From: JANWKA01 sp035533815
GTDB lineage: Bacteria > Bacteroidota > Bacteroidia > Chitinophagales > Chitinophagaceae
Assembly: GCA_035533815.1 (NCBI GenBank)
Contig: DATLTB010000056.1
Span: 101,174-165,173, forward strand
DNA: 64,000 bases
Direction of reading: 5' to 3'
Shown here one piece after another: positions 57,495 to 64,000 of this stretch. Position 1 is the first letter of the stretch, and each line of letters opens with the position of its first letter. The position numbers were made by a program, and so were the translations under genes. The notes beneath the pieces were generated by a model. It saw only the letters and a list, made by a program, of their open reading frames with translations. It was not told the origin of the DNA and did no database searches.

Positions 57495-58739
57495 ATGCCG
57501 GACTCTAAAAGAAAGATAGTGAATGATCCAGTATATGGCTTTATAACTATTGATAATCCTTTAATCTTTGATATTATTCAACATCCATATTTCCAAAGGT
57601 TACGCCGTATACACCAAATGGCTTTGGCTTCACTAGTATATCCTGGGGCGATGCATACCCGGTTTCACCATTCTCTCGGGGCCTATCATCTTATGGGGTT
57701 AGCTATCAGGGAATTAAAAGGAAAGAATGTGAAAATAGAACCAGCAGAAGAAGCTGGTGCAAAAATAGCTATACTTCTTCACGATATCGGTCATGGCCCT
57801 TTTTCACATGCTCTTGAAAATTCTCTGGTAGAAGATCTTTCCCATGAAGATTTATCATGTTTAATGATGGAACGTATTAATTTTGAAATGGGAGGTAAAT
57901 TAGATCTAGCGATAAAAATATTCAAAGGTCAATATCGCAAAAAATTTCTTCATCAACTGGTTTCAGGACAACTAGATGTTGACCGGATGGATTACCTTAA
58001 CAGAGATAGTTTTTACACCGGAGTAATTGAAGGAGTGATTGGATATGACCGAATCATTAAAATGCTTACAGTCCATAAGGGTGAATTAATGGTAGAAGAG
58101 AAAGGCATTTATTCAATTGAAAAATTCATAGTCGCTCGCCGTCTGATGTATTGGCAAGTTTATCTCCATAAAACAGTATTAAGTGCAGAAAGTATTTTGG
58201 TAAAAATATTAAAAAGAGCGAAAGATTTATCTTTAAATCAAACAACATTATTTGCTTCTCCTGCGTTAAAGTTTTTCATGAACAATAAGATTACAGGTAA
58301 TGATTTTAAAATTAATAAGGACATATTACCTCAATTTTGTAAACTCGACGACTTTGATATTCTTTCAGCAATTAAAGTATGGGTTGATCATCCGGATAGA
58401 ATACTTTCTTTACTTTGTCGATGGTTAATAAACAGAAATTTATTCAAGACAGAACTCAGTTTCCATCCCTATAAACCAGATAAAATAATCCGATTGAAAA
58501 GGTTCTGGGAGGAAAAACTGGGCTTTTCCGGAAAAGATTTAGATTATTTTGTTTTTACTGGAACAGCATCGAATTATACTTATAATTTAAATGATGAAAA
58601 AATTAATATCTTATTTAAAAGCCGGAAAGTCAGGGATATTTCTGGGTTAGAAAATGCCTTAATTAATAATACTTTATCTATACCCATAAAAAAATTCTAC
58701 ATTTGTTATCCGAGACAAGATTTGTTAAAATACCGTTAA
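57495..58739 (+). CDS. HD-domain phosphohydrolase (dGTPase/SAMHD1-like)
   Basis: 414 residues. The HD metal-binding motif HDIGHGPFSH (about 95-104) is preceded by TRFHHSLGAYHL, supplying the first His. QLDVDRMDYLNRDSFYTG is the third ligand region of the dGTPase-like branch. The C-terminal half is helical. It probably cleaves a nucleotide or related phosphate. It is divergent from porX and leads into the lipid A genes, an order seen in other Bacteroidota. Confidence 0.9.
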   Translation: MPDSKRKIVNDPVYGFITIDNPLIFDIIQHPYFQRLRRIHQMALASLVYPGAMHTRFHHSLGAYHLMGLAIRELKGKNVKIEPAEEAGAKIAILLHDIGHGPFSHALENSLVEDLSHEDLSCLMMERINFEMGGKLDLAIKIFKGQYRKKFLHQLVSGQLDVDRMDYLNRDSFYTGVIEGVIGYDRIIKMLTVHKGELMVEEKGIYSIEKFIVARRLMYWQVYLHKTVLSAESILVKILKRAKDLSLNQTTLFASPALKFFMNNKITGNDFKINKDILPQFCKLDDFDILSAIKVWVDHPDRILSLLCRWLINRNLFKTELSFHPYKPDKIIRLKRFWEEKLGFSGKDLDYFVFTGTASNYTYNLNDEKINILFKSRKVRDISGLENALINNTLSIPIKKFYICYPRQDLLKYR

Positions 58740-58814
58740 TATAATTATCTAGCAAGAAAATTATAATTGCCCATTTATTCTACTATTAATATTGAAAAGA
58801 TTTAATTATCAGTT

Positions 58815-59867
58815 ATGCAGTTCAGTGCTTTGCAATTGGCAACTTTACTTAAAGGTAGACTGGAAGGAAATCCTGATTCCATAGTGACTTCATTAGCAAA
58901 AATTGAGGATGCTGGTAAAGGTATGCTTGCTTTCATTGCAAATCCTAAATATGAAGAATTCTTATATACTACACATGCTTCTGTTGTTATTGTCAATGAA
59001 ACACTAATTGTAGAAAAACCAGTTTCTTGCACCCTGATTAGGGTTAATGATGCATATAGCAGTTTCGCATTGTTACTTGAAAAGTATAGTCAGATTAATC
59101 ACCATAAGGTCGGAATCCAGTCTCCCTCTTTTATTTCACAAACTACTATTCTTGGTAAAAATGTATTTATTGGTGCATTTGTCTATATCGGTGAAAATGC
59201 GGAAATCGGAGATAATGTTCAGGTACATGCCGGGTCCTATTTGGGTGACAATGTAATTGTTGGTTCCGATACTGTCTTACATGCAGGAATAAAAATTTAT
59301 CATGATTGCATAATTGGTAAAAATGTCACTATTCATGCTGGTGCTGTAATTGGAAGTGATGGCTTCGGGTTTGCGCCACAATCAGATCGATCCTATAAAA
59401 AAGTACCACAGATTGGAAATGTTAACATCGGAGACAATGTAGAAATCGGTTCCAATACTACAATTGACAGGGCAACTATAGGGTCAACCATAATCCATAA
59501 TGGTGTTAAACTAGACAACCTGATTCAAATTGCCCATAATGTAGAAATCGGAGAAAATACGGTAATTGCTGCACAGACTGGAGTTTCAGGTAGTACCAAA
59601 GTTGGAAGCAACTGCATCATTGGTGGTCAAGTAGGTATCGTGGGTCATATACATATTGCCGATGGTACGCGTATTAATGCCCAATCCGGAGTATCAAAAT
59701 CTATTAAAGCTTATGGTATGACAATTACTGGATCTCCCGCAGCAGAATATATTAGTACATTAAAAAGTCAGGCAGTTTTTAGAAATTTACCTGAGCTCGA
59801 AAAACGGATCACTGAACTTGAAAATCAAATTAAACAACTAGTTACTGAAAAGGAAAGTATTCAATAA
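58815..59867 (+). CDS. lpxD: UDP-3-O-acyl-glucosamine N-acyltransferase
   Basis: 350 residues. An N-terminal uridine-binding domain (about 1-100, with GKGMLAFIANPKYEEFLYTT) is followed by a left-handed beta-helix of hexapeptide repeats (about 110-320). The catalytic His lies in LIQIAHNVEIGENTVIA, and GSDGFGFAP is the conserved loop. A coiled C-terminal helix (RNLPELEKRITELENQIKQL) completes the trimer. It adds the second acyl chain in lipid A synthesis. Confidence 0.95.
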   Translation: MQFSALQLATLLKGRLEGNPDSIVTSLAKIEDAGKGMLAFIANPKYEEFLYTTHASVVIVNETLIVEKPVSCTLIRVNDAYSSFALLLEKYSQINHHKVGIQSPSFISQTTILGKNVFIGAFVYIGENAEIGDNVQVHAGSYLGDNVIVGSDTVLHAGIKIYHDCIIGKNVTIHAGAVIGSDGFGFAPQSDRSYKKVPQIGNVNIGDNVEIGSNTTIDRATIGSTIIHNGVKLDNLIQIAHNVEIGENTVIAAQTGVSGSTKVGSNCIIGGQVGIVGHIHIADGTRINAQSGVSKSIKAYGMTITGSPAAEYISTLKSQAVFRNLPELEKRITELENQIKQLVTEKESIQ

Positions 59868-59883
59868 AATCCGGCACCTACTG

Positions 59884-61302
59884 ATGGAAAATACATTTAA
59901 CCCAAATTTTCAACATACTCTTAAAACTCATGTCAGTGTTTCTGGAGTTGGCATACATACCGGCTCTTATGTTAATTTGACATTAAAACCAGCTACTCCC
60001 GGCTTTGGAATCCAATTTCAAAGAATAGACCTCCCCGATCAACCAATTGTTAAAGCTGACGTAGATTATGTAGTAGATACGTCTAGAAGTACTACCCTTG
60101 AACATAATGGAGCTCGGGTAGGGACCATTGAACATTTGCTTAGTACCCTCATTGGCAAAGGGGTAGATAATGTGCTGATTGAAATTAACGGACCTGAGGT
60201 TCCCATTATGGATGGGAGCGCCCAGCCCTTTATTGAAGTGATTGAAGAAGCCGGGGTGTTTCAACAGGATGCATCAAAAATTTACTTTTCCATTGATAAT
60301 AACATTTATTATTACGATGAACAGAAAAAAGTGGAAATGGTGGCATTACCGGCTTTAGAATACAAGATAACCACACTCATTGACTTCAATTCTCCAGTAT
60401 TGGGAACTCAGCATGCGGCCTTGAAAAACATTAAGGATTTTGCTACCGAAATAGCTCCATGCCGTACATTTTGTTTTCTACACGAACTGGAATACCTCCT
60501 GGAACATGATTTGATAAAAGGTGGAGACATTAACAATGCAATAGTAGTGGTGGACAAACCAGTAAGTGAAGATGAGCTTTCTAAACTTGCAACTGCATTT
60601 GGCCGAGAAAAAATAGAGATTAAAGGTGAAGGTATTCTTAACAATATTCAACTTAGATTTCCTAATGAACCTGCCAGACATAAATTATTGGACGTAATTG
60701 GGGATCTTGCACTGGTTGGCTTCCCATTTAAAGCACATGTCATAGCTAACCGACCCGGACATTCCTCCAATGTAGAATTCGCACGTAAAATCAAGCAATA
60801 CATTAAAAAAAATAAACATTCTCACGGTATACCCATTTATAATCCCAATCAGCCTCCTGTCTATGATCTTGCCAGGATAGAAAAAACTCTTCCGCACCGG
60901 TATCCTTTCCTTTTAGTGGATAAAATCATTGAATTGTCGGATAAACATGTTGTTGGTATAAAGAATGTTACATTCAATGAATATTTTTTCCAAGGCCATT
61001 TCCCAGGAAACCCTGTCATGCCTGGTGTTCTTCAGATTGAAGCTTTGGCTCAAACTGGAGGTTTGCTCGCCCTGAACAATTTTTCAGCTCCTGGAAATTA
61101 TGATACTTATTTCTTGAAAATAGATAACTGCAAGTTCAAACAGAAGGTTGTACCTGGGGATACTTTAATATTAAAACTTGAATTAACAGCACCCATAAGA
61201 CGAGGTATCTGTGAAATGAGGGGTACAGTATTTGTGGGAAATAAGGTAGTAACAGAAGCAGATTTAGTGGCTCAGCTAGTTAGAAGAAACGGTTCTACTT
61301 GA
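59884..61302 (+). CDS. lpxC-fabZ: Bifunctional LpxC deacetylase / FabZ dehydratase
   Basis: 472 residues, a natural fusion found in Bacteroidota. The LpxC part (about 1-310) has SGVGIHTG, zinc-binding TIEHLLSTL, ILNNIQLRFPNEPARHKLLD with further ligands, and ANRPGHSSN with the catalytic His. The FabZ part (about 325-472) has LPHRYPFLLVDKI and GHFPGNPVMPGVLQIEALAQ with the active-site His and Glu. It deacetylates the lipid A precursor and dehydrates beta-hydroxyacyl-ACP, so it links lipid A and fatty acid synthesis. It starts 16 bp after lpxD. Confidence 0.97.
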   Translation: MENTFNPNFQHTLKTHVSVSGVGIHTGSYVNLTLKPATPGFGIQFQRIDLPDQPIVKADVDYVVDTSRSTTLEHNGARVGTIEHLLSTLIGKGVDNVLIEINGPEVPIMDGSAQPFIEVIEEAGVFQQDASKIYFSIDNNIYYYDEQKKVEMVALPALEYKITTLIDFNSPVLGTQHAALKNIKDFATEIAPCRTFCFLHELEYLLEHDLIKGGDINNAIVVVDKPVSEDELSKLATAFGREKIEIKGEGILNNIQLRFPNEPARHKLLDVIGDLALVGFPFKAHVIANRPGHSSNVEFARKIKQYIKKNKHSHGIPIYNPNQPPVYDLARIEKTLPHRYPFLLVDKIIELSDKHVVGIKNVTFNEYFFQGHFPGNPVMPGVLQIEALAQTGGLLALNNFSAPGNYDTYFLKIDNCKFKQKVVPGDTLILKLELTAPIRRGICEMRGTVFVGNKVVTEADLVAQLVRRNGST

Positions 61303-61375
61303 TTCTTTAGTCCCAAAATATAATTCCTTTCTAACTGATTTAGAGAAAATGATCTTCAAAATTTGAAATATAAAT

Positions 61376-61383
61376 TACATTTG
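61376..61383 (+). promoter_or_regulatory. Possible internal promoter before lpxA
   Basis: TACATTTG matches TAnnTTTG in the 202-bp gap between lpxC-fabZ and lpxA. The gap is unusually long for this cluster, which supports a separate start. Confidence 0.4.
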
Positions 61384-61504
61384 TCTTATTGGATTAGTTA
61401 ATATATGCGCATATATATTAAACTTTTCTATTTAATATCAATGGGAATTTTGAATAATTTTACCATTTTCATTGATAATAAATACCTTAACCGATTATTA
61501 TTAA

Positions 61505-62302
61505 ATGATTCATCCTCAGACCTATATTCACCCAAATGCAAAATTAGGCATTAATACCAAGGTTGATCCCTTCTCCGTAATTCATGATAATGTGGAAATT
61601 GGTGATAATACCTGGATCGGATCTAATGTAACTATAATGGCTGGTTCCCGAATTGGGTTGAACTGCAAAGTTTTCCCTGGCGCAGTTATTGGCGCAATAC
61701 CACAGGATCTTAAATTTAATGGTGAAGAATCCACCGTTGAGATCGGTAATAACACTACTATAAGGGAATTTGTAACTATCCACAGGGGAACAAAGGATAA
61801 GTGGACTACAAAAGTTGGCAATAACTGCCTGATCATGGCTTATTCACATATTGCACATGATTGCGTTATTGGCAATTATTGCATATTAAGTAATTGTTCG
61901 CAGATTGCCGGGCACGCAGTCATGGAAGATTATGCTATAATGGGTGGAATGAGCGCTCTTCATCAATTCATCAAAATCGGTACCCATGCATTTATTGCAG
62001 GGGGATCTATGGCAGTTAAAGATGTTCCACCTTATGTAAAAGCAGCAGGGAATCCTGTTTTTTATGCCGGAATAAATTCCGAAGGCCTGAAACGAAGGGG
62101 ATTCTCAATAGAAAAGATAAATAATATCCTTAATATATACCGGTACCTATATGTAAAAGGTAATAATACATCCCAGGCCCTTGAACAAATTGAAGCTGAA
62201 GTTCCAGAATCCGAGGAAAGAAATTTGATACTAAAATTTATACATGAATCTGGAAGAGGGATTATTAAACGTAAAAGTAAGGAAGAAATAAATGAAAGTT
62301 AA
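61505..62302 (+). CDS. lpxA: UDP-N-acetylglucosamine O-acyltransferase
   Basis: 265 residues. Hexapeptide repeats form a left-handed beta-helix (about 1-190): MIHPQTYIHPNAKLGI, IREFVTIHRGTKD and YSHIAHDCVIGNYCIL with the catalytic His. MGGMSALHQFIKIGTHAFIA is conserved. The helical C-terminal domain (LKRRGFSIEKINNILNIYRY) is complete. It catalyses the first step of lipid A synthesis. Its end overlaps the ABC ATPase gene by 11 bp. Confidence 0.97.
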   Translation: MIHPQTYIHPNAKLGINTKVDPFSVIHDNVEIGDNTWIGSNVTIMAGSRIGLNCKVFPGAVIGAIPQDLKFNGEESTVEIGNNTTIREFVTIHRGTKDKWTTKVGNNCLIMAYSHIAHDCVIGNYCILSNCSQIAGHAVMEDYAIMGGMSALHQFIKIGTHAFIAGGSMAVKDVPPYVKAAGNPVFYAGINSEGLKRRGFSIEKINNILNIYRYLYVKGNNTSQALEQIEAEVPESEERNLILKFIHESGRGIIKRKSKEEINES

Positions 62303-62906
62303 TCTGACGGAAATTGGTAAACGTTTTAATTACGAATGGGTCTTTCGGCAAATTTCATATGAATTTTCTTCAGGCAGTTCATATGCCATTCTTGGACCCA
62401 ACGGTTCAGGAAAATCCACTTTGCTACAGATCTTGGGTGGTAGCCTTTCACATAGTGAAGGGGAGGTCAATTATAGTAACAACAATCATGAAATAAAATC
62501 AGATGATTTCTTTAAATTCTGTTCCTTTTCTGCTTCTTATTTTGAACTAATAGAGGAGTTTACATTGATTGAATTTTTTGAATTTAATAACCAATTCAAA
62601 AAAATCCTTTTAAGTGTAAATCAAATTATTGAAATTATCGGACTAAATAAATCATCTAATAAACAAATCAGATATTTCTCTTCTGGAATGAAGCAACGCG
62701 TTAAACTTGCACAAGCTTTTTTTACCGAAGTACCCGTGGTACTTCTAGATGAACCTTGTTCAAATCTTGATTCGAAAGGAATAGATTTATACTTTAATCT
62801 TATTTCAAATTATTGCAGAGACAGATTGCTCATAATCAGTTCTAATGAAAAACTAGAATACAGTATGTGCAAACATCATCTTAATGTCAATGAATTCAAA
62901 TCCTAA
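62292..62906 (+). CDS. ABC transporter ATP-binding protein (short)
   Basis: 204 residues, only the nucleotide-binding domain: Walker A GPNGSGKSTLLQ, signature FSSGMKQRVKLAQAF, Walker B VVLLDEPCSNLDSKG, and D-loop. No membrane domain is fused and no permease gene lies adjacent. Its 11-bp overlap with lpxA implies co-expression with lipid A genes. A similar ATPase next to lpxA is found in related genomes. Its partner and cargo are unknown. Confidence 0.9.
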   Translation: MKVNLTEIGKRFNYEWVFRQISYEFSSGSSYAILGPNGSGKSTLLQILGGSLSHSEGEVNYSNNNHEIKSDDFFKFCSFSASYFELIEEFTLIEFFEFNNQFKKILLSVNQIIEIIGLNKSSNKQIRYFSSGMKQRVKLAQAFFTEVPVVLLDEPCSNLDSKGIDLYFNLISNYCRDRLLIISSNEKLEYSMCKHHLNVNEFKS

Positions 62907-62930
62907 AAAAAACGTACAGTAACAAAGGCC

Positions 62931-63494
62931 TTAGACAAACATAATTTCCTTATCCTTCATTGAACAATGCTTTTCAATCAATAAAATAAACTTATTTGTA
63001 ATATCCTGTGCTCGTGTTTCTGAATCCTTTGCAATATCCTCGCTTAACCCTTCTTTTTGAAGTCTTTTAATATGTTCAATAATATCCCTTCGGATGTTGC
63101 GGACTGCTATCTTAGCATGCTCACCTTCAACATTCACTTTCTTTACAAGTTCCTTTCTTCTCTCTTCAGTTAAAGGAGGTAAAAATATACGGATTTGATG
63201 ACCATCATTTTGAGGTGTAACTCCCATATTAGCTGAAATAATGGCCTTTTCAATTGCCTGCAACATGTTCTTTTCCCAAGGTTGAATAGTAATTGTCCTG
63301 ACATCAGATGCGCTAATATTAGACACTTGGCTTAATGGTGTAATTGACCCATAATATTCAACTGAAATACCATCAAACATTTGCGGATTTGCTTTACCAG
63401 CTCGAAGTTTGGAAAGTTCTAATTCCAAATGCCTGATAGCTTTCTCCATACTTTCATTAGCATCCTCAATAATCAGATTAAGTTCATCCTGCAT
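62931..63494 (-). CDS. frr: Ribosome recycling factor
   Basis: 187 residues, standard length. It has the family's ELSKLRAGKANPQMFDGI, VEYYGSITPLSQVSNISASD, PWEKNMLQAIEKAIISANMG and NIRRDIIEHIKRLQKEGLSED. Together with EF-G it splits post-termination ribosomes. It runs convergent to the ABC ATPase gene (24-bp gap). Confidence 0.97.
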   Translation of the reverse strand: MQDELNLIIEDANESMEKAIRHLELELSKLRAGKANPQMFDGISVEYYGSITPLSQVSNISASDVRTITIQPWEKNMLQAIEKAIISANMGVTPQNDGHQIRIFLPPLTEERRKELVKKVNVEGEHAKIAVRNIRRDIIEHIKRLQKEGLSEDIAKDSETRAQDITNKFILLIEKHCSMKDKEIMFV

Positions 63495-63517
63495 AAATTA
63501 TGATTAAAAATGGCCCT

Positions 63518-63525
63518 CAAACCTA
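63518..63525 (-). promoter_or_regulatory. frr promoter -7 element
   Basis: The minus strand reads TAGGTTTG (TAnnTTTG), 23 bp before the frr ATG. Confidence 0.5.
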
Positions 63526-64000
63526 CTAGAAATTAGGTAATTTAACAATGCTGCATTTCCATTAAAAACCTTATTTTAGTTACATAAATATCTTTCAATT
63601 ACTCACAACTAATGCCAAAAGATTAAAAATTCATTTTCAAAATTATGAATTATCAAGTCTTGATTATGAAATCATCAAAAATCTCTATATTCTTTCCTGT
63701 CTTCCATTTTTAACACCCCATAAGATAATCTATTTGTAATAATTTTAACCAACCTAACCAGATAATAACAAGTGACAGTATGTCCCGTTTATTGGCTACG
63801 GAAATTCACTCATTCCATTTTGATAATAATTAGTTATTTATCTGTTCATTATACATAATGTATAATTGTAACTACACAGGACCCCACCTAAGGTAATAAT
63901 TATCTCCTTGGGGTATTGGATCGGTAGATACAAAATACAGCAACAGTAAGGTAAAAAAAATAGTAGTGGTATCATCCGGTTTCAAAACCGGCTATTTCCT
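63526..64000. other. Right-edge intergenic region with palindromes
   Basis: No gene is seen in the last 475 bp. It holds a 19-nt palindrome (63848-63866, listed separately), a stem ACCCC...GGGGT (63881-63923) and CCGGTT-TCAA-AACCGG (63976-63991). On the minus strand the last is followed by a T-run complement (63950-63957), so it could end a gene beyond the window. Confidence 0.45.
63848..63866. promoter_or_regulatory. Perfect 19-nt palindrome, candidate operator
   Basis: ATTATACAT-A-ATGTATAAT has 9-bp arms around one base, the form of a dimeric repressor site. The gene it would serve lies outside the window or is absent. Confidence 0.35.

Overview
The window is chromosomal DNA of a Bacteroidota bacterium, probably Chitinophagaceae or a near relative. 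The evidence is a fused LpxC/FabZ, the type IX secretion regulator PorX, a secreted protein with a Por-type C-terminal sorting domain, adjacent DUF6452 and DUF6048 genes, and many promoters with the Bacteroidota -7 element TAnnTTTG. Base composition drifts from clearly GC-richer on the left (about 1-22 kb) to strongly AT-rich on the right (about 33-64 kb).

Layout. 0-5 kb: a xylan/hexuronate locus with a truncated SDR (mannonate-oxidoreductase-like), a GH10 xylanase and a GH3 xylosidase, divergent from a LacI-type regulator. 5.3-7.4 kb: an NfeD/stomatin membrane pair. 7.5-16 kb: a sugar locus with a five-part ThuA/PQQ-dehydrogenase/PKD/cytochrome c/CBM lipoprotein, a DUF1080 hydrolase, a sugar isomerase/epimerase and a Gfo/Idh/MocA oxidoreductase, divergent from an MFS sugar transporter. 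This looks like a 3-keto-glycoside catabolic module. 16-22.9 kb: secA, a SPOR protein, an M20 amidohydrolase and glyA. 22.9-25.9 kb: three consecutive decayed genes (alpha/beta hydrolase, LytS-type kinase, LytTR-type regulator). 26-32.4 kb: a sugar nucleotidyltransferase, an NPD-type flavoprotein, a NatAB-like ABC exporter, an FAD oxidoreductase and a DUF3127 protein. 32.9-34.5 kb: dnaA and tRNA-Ser(GCU).

34.5-39.1 kb, between tRNA-Ser and tRNA-Pro(UGG), is a junkyard of mobile-element decay. It holds a broken tyrosine integrase next to tRNA-Ser, the 5' RNA domain of a group II intron, a histidine-kinase fragment and a broken Imm26/HocA-like gene. In their midst lies an intact operon of an ECF42-type sigma factor, a YCII/DGPF protein and an NTF2-like protein.

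39.4-64 kb is mostly housekeeping: an SDR with a degenerate active site, uvrA, the DUF6452/DUF6048 pair, an L,D-transpeptidase-like protein, a GNAT acetyltransferase, rarA between two heme c lipoproteins, aspS, an MBL hydrolase, a T9SS cargo beta-propeller and porX. These are followed by the lipid A cluster (HD hydrolase, lpxD, lpxC-fabZ, lpxA, ABC ATPase) and frr. The least expected items are the multi-domain dehydrogenase of the keto-sugar locus, the decayed sensor module, and the tRNA-bounded graveyard with its intron fragment. No clearly new defence or mobile system is intact here.
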